Below are positions 33,002-41,784 of a stretch of 64,000 nt of DNA, piece by piece. Each line of letters opens with the position of its first letter. Within the stretch, counting starts at the first letter, position 1. The notes beneath the pieces were generated by a model, which saw nothing but the letters and a program-made list of their open reading frames with translations, was not told the DNA's origin and ran no database searches. Origin of the DNA: JAUWKC01 sp035527845 (GTDB lineage: Bacteria > Planctomycetota > Phycisphaerae > Sedimentisphaerales > Anaerobacaceae); assembly GCA_035527845.1 (NCBI GenBank), contig DATKZT010000005.1:1-64000 (forward strand), in the 5' to 3' direction. A program made the translations under genes and the position numbers.

Positions 33002-33312
33002 AGGACGATCCCTTCGCGTTCGACGTTTTCATGAAACGGCATGGCCTTATAGAGGGGGCTGTCCCATTCCTTTCGGCTCCGCACGATGCAGCTAATAACT
33101 TCTCCGCATTCCCATTCAACATTGTAGAGTCGATGACGAATAGCATCTATGCGTTCCTGGTCGACGCTGCCATGCAACAGAACAAGAAAGTCCCAATCAG
33201 ATTCAGGCCCGGGCTCTCCGCGAGTTCGAGAACCATAAATTATGATATCAGCATCAGGCTCAATTTCGAGAATGGTTTGTTTGACCTGCTCCAGTAATTG
33301 TTCTCGATTCAT
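32998..33312 (-). CDS. Minimal nucleotidyltransferase (MNT) antitoxin
   Basis: 104 aa. The Pol-beta-like motif GSRTRG (27-32) with D39-x-D41 (ESDWDFLV) is intact, as in MNT antitoxins that modify HEPN toxins by AMPylation or polyadenylylation. First gene of the pair, so the antitoxin is made before the toxin. The third acidic residue expected further on may be Glu in WECGEVISCIV; this is not certain. Bicistronic order and overlap match the known HEPN/MNT module. Confidence 0.88.
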   Translation of the reverse strand: MNREQLLEQVKQTILEIEPDADIIIYGSRTRGEPGPESDWDFLVLLHGSVDQERIDAIRHRLYNVEWECGEVISCIVRSRKEWDSPLYKAMPFHENVEREGIVL

Positions 33313-33437
33313 TTCAATCCGGACCCTACGTATCTCTTAATTATTCGAACAAATCTTCTATGCCAGCCTGCCTATAACCTTACAGCCATTTTCCAGCTTT
33401 GTCCACAACTTTCGCAGTTTCAACAATCCGCTGATAA

Positions 33438-34847
33438 TCAATCGGTTATTCGGCGGACGAGTGCGGCGAACTGTCGGCCGCGGTGCTCGTAGTTTTCGAA
33501 CATGTCGTAGCTGGCGCAGGCGGGGCTTAACAGGACGACGTCACCGGGGGCGGCAAGTTGGCGCGCACGCTCGACGGCTTCGGCCAATGAGTTGACAATC
33601 TTGATCTCCCTCGCTGGTCGCTCGTCGCTGGTAGCTCGCAAGGACGAGCGTATTGAGGCGGCGATTTTTTCGGCGGTTTGGCCCATCAGGATGGCGGCCC
33701 TGGCCTTTTGAGCTATTCTTTCGCCTAAGTCATCGAATGGAATGCGCTTGTCGTATCCGCCGGCAATTATGATTTCCGGTTCATCGAAGGCCTCCAGTGC
33801 GGTAATCGCTCCTTCGGGTGTGGTGGCCTTCGAATCGTTATACCAGCGGACGCCCTTTATTTCGGCCACCAGTTCCAGCCGATGGGGCAGGGCCTTGAAA
33901 TCGGGCAGGCACGCCTTGATGGATTCATCATCAACGCCGAAATGCCGGGCAACGGCGAGTGCCGCGGCAAGGTTGGAAAGATTGGCCCGGCCGGGAAGGC
34001 GAAACTGGCTGCGAATATCATCGCCCACGTCGGCGGGCGAGAACCTGATGCAGACTCGGCCTTGCTCTTTGCTGTATTTGTCGAACCACTCAGAGGCGAT
34101 TTTGTCTTCGGCATTGAAGATGGAAACGGCAGGGGGGCCCCAATCGTTTTGTTGAAACTTGAAGATGTTCTCTTTGGCGGCGCAGTAGGCTTCGAATGTG
34201 CCGTAGCGGTCGAGATGGTTCGGCGTGAGGTTTGTCAGCAGTGCCACGTGCGGGGCTTTTCGGATTTGCGCCAACTGCTCAATCTGGAAGCTGGACAGTT
34301 CGAGCACGATCAAATCATCCGGTGCGATTTCGTCCAGTATGGTCAGCAACGGCTCATTGCCGATGTTGCCGCTGAGGTGGACTCTTTCGTGACTCGTGAC
34401 TCGTGACCGGTGACCCGTACTTTTTGGAGTAGCTGCTCTGAGCAGGTGGGCGGTGAGTGCGGCGGTTGTGCTTTTGCCGTTGGCGCCTGTTATGCCGATT
34501 ATTGTTGCCGGGCACAGCTCAAAGAAGATACCTATTTGGGATGCGATGGGTTTATTGCGCTGTTTGGCAATTTGGAGGAACTCATTGTCCGGTGGAACGG
34601 CGGGATTTGCTATGACAATATCGGCCTGCTCGAAGTCGCTTGCAATGTGGCCGCCGAGGTGAAATTCGATGTTGGGGAATTCTTTGAGCCGACTAATGGA
34701 ATCACTTAGCTGCTCGGCGTTTGCTAAATCGGTTACGGTGACCTTGGCGCCGGCCCGGCAGGCAAACTGAGCGGTATCAAGTCCGCCGCCGAAGCGCCCC
34801 AGCCCCATTACGAGGACTTGCCTGCCCGTGAAGAGGTCTCTGTTCAT
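33438..34847 (-). CDS. murD: UDP-N-acetylmuramoylalanine--D-glutamate ligase
   Basis: 469 aa from ATG 34847, which overlaps the pyrF stop by 4 bp (ATGA). It adds D-glutamate to UDP-MurNAc-L-Ala in peptidoglycan synthesis. Landmarks: Rossmann-like MGLGRFGGG at the N-terminus, the ATP loop GITGANGKSTTAAL, LSGNIGNEPLL, LELSSFQIEQL, LTNLTPNHLDRYGT, YNDSKATTPEGAITAL, GGYDKRIPF and LLSPACASYDMF. Two low-complexity inserts, around 34388-34420 (encoding HRSRVTSHER) and 33606-33650 (SLRATSDERPAREI), interrupt otherwise normal sequence in frame. Evidence of a peptidoglycan wall fits modern views of planctomycetes. Confidence 0.95.
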   Translation of the reverse strand: MNRDLFTGRQVLVMGLGRFGGGLDTAQFACRAGAKVTVTDLANAEQLSDSISRLKEFPNIEFHLGGHIASDFEQADIVIANPAVPPDNEFLQIAKQRNKPIASQIGIFFELCPATIIGITGANGKSTTAALTAHLLRAATPKSTGHRSRVTSHERVHLSGNIGNEPLLTILDEIAPDDLIVLELSSFQIEQLAQIRKAPHVALLTNLTPNHLDRYGTFEAYCAAKENIFKFQQNDWGPPAVSIFNAEDKIASEWFDKYSKEQGRVCIRFSPADVGDDIRSQFRLPGRANLSNLAAALAVARHFGVDDESIKACLPDFKALPHRLELVAEIKGVRWYNDSKATTPEGAITALEAFDEPEIIIAGGYDKRIPFDDLGERIAQKARAAILMGQTAEKIAASIRSSLRATSDERPAREIKIVNSLAEAVERARQLAAPGDVVLLSPACASYDMFENYEHRGRQFAALVRRITD

Positions 34848-35794
34848 AACAGCGTTTGCATTGCTTTTGCCAGGTCGACCTTTGCGTCGATGACGGCCTG
34901 CTCGATGCATCTTTTCCAGTCGTCGCCGCACTGGCCCTTGTACTCCGGCTTTTCATAGGCGTAGATTATCGAGCGTGAGGCGTTAATCAGCGCGCCGGAG
35001 CCGTCGGGCTTGCAGAACCTGATGCAGTCGGATGCGGAGGCGCCCTGCGAGCCGTAGCCGGGGACGAGAAACCACAGCTTGTCATACTCTTTGCGCAGCG
35101 CGGTGGTAACTTCGGGGGCGGTTCCTGCGACGACCATCCCGACGTTGCTGTAGCCGCTCTGTCCGATTCTCTCCGGCTGGTTTGCGAGTTCTGCCACAAT
35201 CTCGGCCAGCTTCTCATACATCTTTTTGCCGTCGGCGTCGGTGAAGTCCTGAATCGCCGCGGCCGATGGGTTGCTTGCGCGGACCCAGACGAAGACGCCT
35301 TTTCCCTGCTCGTTTGCAACATCGGCAAAAGGCTGAATGCCGTCGAGCCCGGCAAAGCCGTTGATTGTGATGGCGTCGGGGGCGAGTGTATCTTCGAGGC
35401 CGGACAATTCCGGGTTCACCAGATGCGCGGCTGCGTAAAGCTCGGCGGTGTGGCCTATGTCGCCGCGTTTGATGTCGCCGATTATCTCCAGACCAAGCTC
35501 GTTGGCTTCCGAAATAAGGGCGTAATAAGTCTCAATTCCTTCCCAGAAATATTTTTCGAAAAATGCGATATTTATCTTCACCGCGGCGACCATGGGGGCG
35601 ACGATACGCATGGTCTGCGTGCAAAAATCGAAGATGGCATCCACCGCCGCGGCCGCATCGAACTCGTCGTTCATGTCCCGATGGCTGGTTATCACCGACG
35701 GCAGCCGGTTGTAAATCGGGTCCAAACCCACAATCAAAGGCGTTTTTTTACTCTTGACCGCGTCACACAGGCGGTCGGCAAAGTGGCTCGCCAT
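34844..35794 (-). CDS. pyrF: Orotidine 5'-phosphate decarboxylase, long form
   Basis: 316 aa, the length of the type-2 bacterial enzyme. It converts OMP to UMP. Landmarks: PLIVGLDPIYNRLP, MVAAVKINIAFFEKYFWEG, the catalytic LEIIGDIKRGDIGHTAELYA (Asp-x-Lys-x-x-Asp), AITINGFAGLDGIQPF, VFVWVRASNPSA and WFLVPGYGSQGA. ATG 35794 with AGGAAA upstream. Cotranscribed with murD, which it overlaps. Confidence 0.95.
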   Translation of the reverse strand: MASHFADRLCDAVKSKKTPLIVGLDPIYNRLPSVITSHRDMNDEFDAAAAVDAIFDFCTQTMRIVAPMVAAVKINIAFFEKYFWEGIETYYALISEANELGLEIIGDIKRGDIGHTAELYAAAHLVNPELSGLEDTLAPDAITINGFAGLDGIQPFADVANEQGKGVFVWVRASNPSAAAIQDFTDADGKKMYEKLAEIVAELANQPERIGQSGYSNVGMVVAGTAPEVTTALRKEYDKLWFLVPGYGSQGASASDCIRFCKPDGSGALINASRSIIYAYEKPEYKGQCGDDWKRCIEQAVIDAKVDLAKAMQTLL

Positions 35795-35883
35795 GCATTA
35801 TTTCCTTTCTTTCAAACACAGTCTGACCGGCGGCTTACATAAAAGGCTTTTTGCCGGATTCGCCAACCACTATAATCTCATGC

Positions 35884-36609
35884 ATGGTCGATAGCAAGAC
35901 AGAAATTACGTGGCGTGAAGTTTGGAAAAGGATAAAGTGGCGCTTCGGCGACAAGCGCAACCGAAGGAAGCTCTACTGGCTGCTGTTTCATCTGGCGGCG
36001 GTGGTGATCTTGCTGGGCCTGCTGCTGTACACACCGGGGCGGTACAAGCCGGTGGCACAAGCCAACAGCAGGAATATGAGCAAATACCTGACGCACGAAT
36101 TGGCGCCGACATTCTATAACGGCGCGCAGAAGGGCAGGCCGTTCGACCTGCCCGTCACGCAGGAAGGAATAAATGATATTATCGCACACTCGGGGTGGCC
36201 GAGGCAGTACGGCGAGACAAGCTTCTGCGAGCCGGCGGTGCTGTTCGAGCCGGACGGCATCGTGCTGATGGGGACCGTGGATATGCGAGGGGTGGAATTT
36301 GTCGTAACGATTGTGCTGGAGCCGCAGCTTAATGATATGGGCCTGCTGAATCTGCGGGTGGGCAAGGTAAAGGTCGGGGCGATGAATGTGACATTTCCGG
36401 CGAGAATCATAGCCAAAAGGATGTACGAGCAGCGGGTAGGCGCCGCACCGGTTGATTTTCGGGATATTCGCACGCAGATTGCGGCCTCGCTTCTGAACGA
36501 CGAGCCGTTCGAGCCTGTCTTCAAGGCGGAGGATAAATATGTTCGCCTCGAAAAGATAACGCTCGAAAAGGAAAAACTCACGCTCCGCCTGGTCCCCATT
36601 TCCGATTAA
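35884..36609 (+). CDS. Small bitopic membrane protein, unknown function
   Basis: 241 aa from ATG 35884; no clear ribosome site, and an open extension of 11 codons upstream is possible. About 35 cytoplasmic residues rich in K/R precede one helix (LLFHLAAVVILLGLLLY). The outer part is a mixed alpha/beta region (FDLPVTQEGINDIIAHSGWP, VLMGTVDMRGVEFVVTIVLE, LLNLRVGKVKVGAMNVTFPA). It loosely recalls YpmS/DUF2140-like exported proteins, but this is not secure. It stands alone between divergent pyrF and the convergent WD40 gene. Confidence 0.55.
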   Translation: MVDSKTEITWREVWKRIKWRFGDKRNRRKLYWLLFHLAAVVILLGLLLYTPGRYKPVAQANSRNMSKYLTHELAPTFYNGAQKGRPFDLPVTQEGINDIIAHSGWPRQYGETSFCEPAVLFEPDGIVLMGTVDMRGVEFVVTIVLEPQLNDMGLLNLRVGKVKVGAMNVTFPARIIAKRMYEQRVGAAPVDFRDIRTQIAASLLNDEPFEPVFKAEDKYVRLEKITLEKEKLTLRLVPISD

Positions 36610-36665
36610 GGTCATCAGGTCCGAGTTGCAAGGCAAATAAACGCGGGAACACGGAGGGCCTTGCT

Positions 36666-39600
36666 CTAATCCGCACGCGCCCTCGGCTGACCAGCATACT
36701 CATCCGCACCCATGTCCACCCGGCCTCCGTGAATCCTCGCGTTCCCGTCAATATCACTCTCGCCCGGTTCGCTCGCAAAGTCCGGCGCGCCCGTATTGAT
36801 ACACGGTGAGTCAGGTCTGAGATGATAATCGTTTGCATCCGGGTCGGCGAACCGCGGATCGTCAGATATGTTGCCGGCCCCATCGGCGCCTCCGCGAACA
36901 CAACTGTAGGTGGGCGAGGTGGACCTGCCCAGCTCTGCGGGCAGGTTGCCCCAGATCACACAATTGCGGATCGAACGACTGCTGCACCGGTGCATCCCTG
37001 CACCTGCGTTGCCTGCGTTTGACGCTATCGTGCAGTTGATTATTTCTCCCTGCATTTCATGCAGGCCGCTGCCTCCGTCCTTGTCGGCCCGGTTTCTGGC
37101 GATCAGGCAGTTACGGACGGTGCCGTTGCAGCCGCACAGTCCGCCCCCGTAGTCGGCCGAGTTGTCGGTAATGATGCAGTTGAGCACGGCGGCGTCGCAG
37201 TCGTACAGCCCGCCTCCCTTCTCGGCCCGGTTGCCGGTGATGATGCAGTTGCGAATCGGGCCGCCGTTGCAGCGGTATATCCCTCCGCCTTTTTCGGCAG
37301 AGTTGCCGGTTATGATACAATTGGTAATAGTCGGACCGGCAAAGGCGCAGTATATCCCGCCGCCCTTTACCGCATTTCCATTTGTGATCGTCAGGCCGTC
37401 AAGCAGGGATACCGTCCTTTCGCCATTCATGAAGTTTACCACGCTGCCGGCGCCGCCCCCGTCGATGATGGTGGCCGCAACAATGTCACGATTATTCGGG
37501 TCAGTGCTGCGGAGGGTAACTGCCTTGCCTAAGAAACTGATGTTCTCGTGGTATCTGCCGGGTGCGACGACCACCGTGTCTCCATCATCACTTGCCGCAA
37601 TGGCCGCCTGAATGGTCCCGTACTCCTCTGGAACCAAACGTGTAGTCGCCGCATCCGTTGGAAGCTCGGCCGAGACGGGAGTTTGCCTGATAACTTCGCT
37701 GTCGGATTTCGCCAAGGTCTTGAGGACTTCAACGTCCCACACCAGTGCAGTGCCGTCCTGGCTTGCGGATACAAGAAACCTGCCGTCCGGGCTGAACGTC
37801 AAAGCGCCTACTCGGCCGCGCCAGGTTCCGCTTGGATACTTGAACCTGTTTTGGGCCCGCCATCCGTGCCCCGCCCGCATGATGATTGGCTGGTCCATTG
37901 ACCCCGACACGTCCCACAGATAGACCTTGCCGTCATCGGCGCCCGAGGCCAAAATCCTGCCGTCCGGGGAAAATGCTACCGAGAAAACAGCGTATGGATG
38001 ATTAAGAGTCGCTAACTGCCTGCCGGCCTTCACATCCCACAGACGGACCGCGTTGCTGCACGTCGGCGGCGACGAGGAGCCTCTGCGGCCGTCCGCGAAC
38101 AAGGCGCGAAGTACGCCATGTCCCGATGCGAGCAGTCGCCCGTCGCTGGAAAACGCCAGCGAGGAAAGGGCATCGCCCCCTGTTTCGAGTCTCGCCAGCT
38201 CTTCCCCGGTGGCTGTGTCCAAAAGTATGATGGGAGTATAAGGGCCTTTGTGTGTGCCACTCTCATCCACGATGGTCCTGGCGCCGTCGCTTGCGAACGC
38301 CAGAATCCTGCTGTCGGGCGAAAACACCATAAGGTCCACGTCGCGACCACTTAAGTCGAACTTGTGAATTTCCCTGCCGATGGTTACATCCCACAGACGA
38401 AGCACTACTTTTCTGTCCACCGTTGCCAGGGTCTTGCCGTCGGCCGCGAAGGCAATGTGGTCAATCCAGTCTTGATGTCCGCGAAGCGTATGGACGACCT
38501 TTCCGGTTGCTATGTCTTGGATTATTACCGAATGGTCCTGTGTCCTCGAGGCCAGCATCTGGCCGTCGGGCGAGAGGGCGCCTTCGCTGCCTTCGAGCAT
38601 CCGCCGATTGACGCCGGTCGCCGCGTCCCAGACGCAGACCATACCATCTTCACCTGTCGTCGTGACCGTTTGCGAATCCGCCGAAAACACAGCACCTTGC
38701 ACGTCTCGGCAATGGCTTCTGGCCCTGACGATTTCGTCGCCTGTCGCCGTATCCCACAGAAGGACCCTGCCCCGAGGATCCCCCGAAGCCAGTATCTTGC
38801 CGTCCGGAGAAAACGCCAGCGACTGTACGTGTATTCCTTCATGTTTGGATTCTCTGCCCGTCTCCAGGTTTATGATGCGCATCGCTCCTGCTGAATATGC
38901 GCAAGCCAGCAGCCTGCCGTCCGGGCTAAAGATGATGGTCTCACAACGCTTCAACTCCGCTTCAATGGCCGGAAATTCGAGCATGCTCTCGCCGGATTCC
39001 ACGTTGCGGACGCGGATTGTGCCGTCCTGATTTGCCTCCGCGATGACCTTGCCGTCCGGCGAAACGGCTGACGAGGAGTCTCTTTTGCCCTTAATGCTCC
39101 GTATCTCTTCCCATGTGCCGACATTCCAAAACCGGACCTCGCATCCTTTATCTCCCGAACTTATGGAGATCATTGTCTTGCCGTCCTCCGTGAACGACAG
39201 CCGCCCGCCCCAATCTGCATCTTCCCCGATAGTACGCAGCCTCATGCCCGTGGCCGCCTCCCAGACCACAAGCCCCTTGCGCGTCAGGGCCGCTACCATG
39301 GCCGAATCTGCCGAGAAGGCCAACGCTTGCATGCTCTCATCATATTGAAGTATCCTCAACAGGGTCCCCGTTGCCAGGTCCCAGAGCACTACATGGCCGT
39401 GGCTTCGGCTGCCCGTTGCCAGCAGCTTCCCATCCGGCGAAAAGGCCGCCGTACTGGCTGCATAATGGCCGACAAGATCATGAAGCATCTCGCCGCTGAT
39501 GGCATCCCAGACCGCAACTGCACCCTTGCCCACCGATGCGATCATACTGCCGTCCGATGAAAATACGATCGACTCCACCTCTCCCGGATAGCGCAGCCGC

Positions 39601-39779
39601 TGTGTTCCAAGTCTTGCAATAGCCCCTCGCGGCAGCGGATCACCATAGAAATCCACACGCCCCTTCATAGAAGCCTCGGTTTTCACCGTCCTGTCTGCCG
39701 CAGCCGGCAGGACGGTGCCGCCGATAATCAACACAACCAATCCAATCCAGATGCTTTTCGGACTCTCCTGTGCGTTCAT
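36666..39779 (-). CDS. Secreted WD40-repeat protein fused to a right-handed beta-helix domain
   Basis: 1037 aa, start preceded by AAGGAG. Signal sequence about 1-29 (IWIGLVVLIIGGTVLPAAA). Residues about 55-690 carry roughly a dozen WD40 repeats (FSPDGKLLATGSRSHGHVVL, WDLATG, FSPDGRILASGADDGKVYL), enough for two propellers. From VPEEYGTIQAAIAASDDGDT (about 705) the protein becomes a right-handed beta-helix with near-regular coils (GGGIY, ITNCIITGNSAEKGGG, IRNCIITGNRAEKGGG) and the usual ending SPCINTGAPDF...DMGADEYAG. Each part is familiar in planctomycetes; their fusion is less so. It is probably an extracellular binding or scaffolding protein. No catalytic residues identified. Confidence 0.85.
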   Translation of the reverse strand: MNAQESPKSIWIGLVVLIIGGTVLPAAADRTVKTEASMKGRVDFYGDPLPRGAIARLGTQRLRYPGEVESIVFSSDGSMIASVGKGAVAVWDAISGEMLHDLVGHYAASTAAFSPDGKLLATGSRSHGHVVLWDLATGTLLRILQYDESMQALAFSADSAMVAALTRKGLVVWEAATGMRLRTIGEDADWGGRLSFTEDGKTMISISSGDKGCEVRFWNVGTWEEIRSIKGKRDSSSAVSPDGKVIAEANQDGTIRVRNVESGESMLEFPAIEAELKRCETIIFSPDGRLLACAYSAGAMRIINLETGRESKHEGIHVQSLAFSPDGKILASGDPRGRVLLWDTATGDEIVRARSHCRDVQGAVFSADSQTVTTTGEDGMVCVWDAATGVNRRMLEGSEGALSPDGQMLASRTQDHSVIIQDIATGKVVHTLRGHQDWIDHIAFAADGKTLATVDRKVVLRLWDVTIGREIHKFDLSGRDVDLMVFSPDSRILAFASDGARTIVDESGTHKGPYTPIILLDTATGEELARLETGGDALSSLAFSSDGRLLASGHGVLRALFADGRRGSSSPPTCSNAVRLWDVKAGRQLATLNHPYAVFSVAFSPDGRILASGADDGKVYLWDVSGSMDQPIIMRAGHGWRAQNRFKYPSGTWRGRVGALTFSPDGRFLVSASQDGTALVWDVEVLKTLAKSDSEVIRQTPVSAELPTDAATTRLVPEEYGTIQAAIAASDDGDTVVVAPGRYHENISFLGKAVTLRSTDPNNRDIVAATIIDGGGAGSVVNFMNGERTVSLLDGLTITNGNAVKGGGIYCAFAGPTITNCIITGNSAEKGGGIYRCNGGPIRNCIITGNRAEKGGGLYDCDAAVLNCIITDNSADYGGGLCGCNGTVRNCLIARNRADKDGGSGLHEMQGEIINCTIASNAGNAGAGMHRCSSRSIRNCVIWGNLPAELGRSTSPTYSCVRGGADGAGNISDDPRFADPDANDYHLRPDSPCINTGAPDFASEPGESDIDGNARIHGGRVDMGADEYAGQPRARAD

Positions 39780-40211
39780 TGCCTGCTCCTTAATGCTCGC
39801 TGAGTCATAACAATCTCTCTGCTACCATTATGACGCAGAGCCGCACACAAAGGTTGACATCAATCTTCTCAAATTACCGGGCAATAGCGAGAATTGCGTC
39901 TCTGATCAACAAAAATCAGCAAAAATGCCGCCCGTCGCCGGAAAACGTGCTCCGGCCCAATAAACACGAGTAAGAACTTTTCCGAAGGCCGCAAGACTGT
40001 TTTCTGCCGGTTTTCGCCGCGTGAAGCTTTTTTTTGCCCGCCAACCGTGATTTGCCGCTAAGTCAGGCCTGAGAATTGCAGAAATTTACTAAAAAAGTTA
40101 TTGCTCTTGTCGCTTATGACGATTATTATGTTTGGTTTAGCTGTAAGGATTAACGGCTGCCAGAGCCGAATTTGAGGTGCTGGAAATGACTATTACAGGA
40201 TTGGCTAACCG

Positions 40212-40252
40212 TGCAGAGTAGAGGGAAACAATACCTGTACGGCTGCATTTTT
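40212..40252 (+). terminator. Hairpin with T-run in the nusA leader
   Basis: TGCAG-A-GTA-GA-GG pairs with CC-TG-TAC-GG-CTGCA around the loop GAAACAATA, and TTTTT follows (40248-40252). Weaker than the second hairpin; it could be a leader structure and not a terminator. Confidence 0.4.
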
Positions 40253-40420
40253 GGGCAATTGGTGGCCTTAGAAACGTTGGTTCTGCTTCAGCGAGGTAAG
40301 AAGCATGAGGTTTTGGCTGGTTTCCCGCGGCGCGGCGAATCGCACCGTCGGGGGCCGACCGGGGGGCGGCTGATGTGAAGTAAAGACGGGATATGACCTC
40401 TGCTCCGTTTTGGACGTTGA

Positions 40421-40452
40421 AGTGGAAACTGCCGAGGTTTCCACTTTTTTTT
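40421..40452 (+). terminator. Strong intrinsic terminator 44 bp before nusA
   Basis: Stem AGTGGAAAC / GTTTCCACT, loop TGCCGAG, followed by a long T run. It points toward nusA and no protein gene precedes it on this strand, so it either ends a small leader RNA or attenuates the nusA-infB operon. Confidence 0.82.
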
Positions 40453-40495
40453 GCCCGAAGCAGGCCATGATGCTGAGTTAGTTAGAGAGCTACTG

Positions 40496-41716
40496 ATGAA
40501 TCAGGAATTATTGAGAATCGTCGACAGTATCGCACGCGACAAGAATATCGACAGAGAGTCCATATTCGCAGACCTCGAAGAGGCGATGGTCTCGGCGGCG
40601 AGGAAGTATTTCGGCGATCCCGAGAGCAACGTTGTGGTAAGTATCGACCGCGAGACGGGCAAGGTAACCGCTTTCAAGGACGACGTGCAGATCGACATCA
40701 GGCGCCTGGGGCGAATCCCCGCACAGACGGCCAAGCAGGTCATGATCCAGAGAATAAGGGCCGACGAAAGGGACAGCATATATGCGGAGTTCATTCAGCG
40801 AAAAGGTGAAATCATAAGCGGCACGGTGGTCCGGTACGAGAGCGGGACGCTGATTGTCGATCTGAACCATCGGACCGAGGGCTTTATGGCCAAGAACGAA
40901 CAGATAGCGGGCCAGACCCACCGGCCCGGCGAGAGGATCCGGTGTCTGATTCTTGATGTGAAGGAGATCAGCAACCAGATAAAGATTATGCTCTCGCGGA
41001 CGCATCCTGATTTTATCCGCCGATTGTTCGAGGTGGAAGTGCCGGAGATTTCTGAGAACATCGTCGAAATCCGGGTCCTGGCCCGTGAAGCCGGCTACCG
41101 AACCAAAGTCGCGGTCGCCTCGCTTGACGACAAAGTGGATCCTGTCGGGGCCTGCGTAGGCGTGCGCGGAAGCAGAATAAAGAACATAGTCGAAGAGCTC
41201 GGCGGCGAGAAAATAGATATCGTGCGCTGGAATGACTCCTCGCAAGTTCTTATTACCAATGCCCTGATGCCGGCCAAGGTAAGTGAAATCGCCTTATGCT
41301 TTGAGCTGGGAAGAGCGACTGTGGTCGTTGATGAGGACCAGCTCAGCCTTGCCATCGGCAAGCATGGCCAGAACGTGCGACTGGCCGCAAGACTCACAGG
41401 CTGGGACATAGACATACTGACGCCGGAGGAATACAACCAGGGTATTGAACAATTGGCAAGCTGCGTCAAGGGCCTTGAGGGGGCGGATGATACACTGGTT
41501 GACAAGCTGATAGCCCTCGGCGTCATATCGGTCTTGGATTTGGAGGATGTCGGGCCGGCCCCCCTGATCGAGGAACTGGGTTTCGAACCCGCTTTAGCCG
41601 AGCATTTTGTCGCGGCAGCGGCAGATGAAGCAAAACGTATTGCTGCCGAGTCAAAGAAGAAACAGGCCGAGAACCTCCTCCAGCAACAGACAAAAACCGT
41701 GAAGGACGAACCGTAG
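40496..41716 (+). CDS. nusA: Transcription termination/antitermination factor NusA
   Basis: 406 aa from ATG 40496 (MNQELLRIVDSIARDKNIDR); in-frame sequence upstream overlaps the terminator. The N-terminal RNA polymerase-binding domain (1-125), S1 domain (GEIISGTVVRYESGTLIVDL) and two KH domains (CVGVRGSRIKNIVEELGGE; AIGKHGQNVRLAARLTGW) are in normal order. The C-terminus has one short helix-hairpin-helix-like acidic segment in place of the two AR repeats of E. coli NusA. First gene of the nusA-infB-rbfA cluster. Confidence 0.95.
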   Translation: MNQELLRIVDSIARDKNIDRESIFADLEEAMVSAARKYFGDPESNVVVSIDRETGKVTAFKDDVQIDIRRLGRIPAQTAKQVMIQRIRADERDSIYAEFIQRKGEIISGTVVRYESGTLIVDLNHRTEGFMAKNEQIAGQTHRPGERIRCLILDVKEISNQIKIMLSRTHPDFIRRLFEVEVPEISENIVEIRVLAREAGYRTKVAVASLDDKVDPVGACVGVRGSRIKNIVEELGGEKIDIVRWNDSSQVLITNALMPAKVSEIALCFELGRATVVVDEDQLSLAIGKHGQNVRLAARLTGWDIDILTPEEYNQGIEQLASCVKGLEGADDTLVDKLIALGVISVLDLEDVGPAPLIEELGFEPALAEHFVAAAADEAKRIAAESKKKQAENLLQQQTKTVKDEP

Positions 41717-41784
41717 GGCGTAGTACCCGCAAGAAGACAGGGTTTGCTCAAAACCCCAAAACCGGAAATCTGAAGTTTTGTTTT

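Larger units (their letters stand above)
39780..40495 (+). other. 716-bp region upstream of nusA without a protein gene
   Basis: The first part is the 5' side of the WD40 gene. Two hairpins precede nusA (40212-40252 and 40421-40452, listed separately). No rimP gene is found where nusA operons usually carry it. No tRNA, SRP RNA or RNase P RNA motif was recognised. A leader or small RNA between about 40085 and 40452 is possible. Confidence 0.5.

Noticed and set aside
36822..39560. Many plus-strand frames across the WD40/beta-helix gene
   Set aside because: They are antisense shadows created by its repetitive sequence, without ribosome sites or domains.
40085..40420. Possible 6S, SRP or RNase P RNA in the nusA leader
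   Set aside because: None of the conserved core strings of these RNAs could be found by eye.
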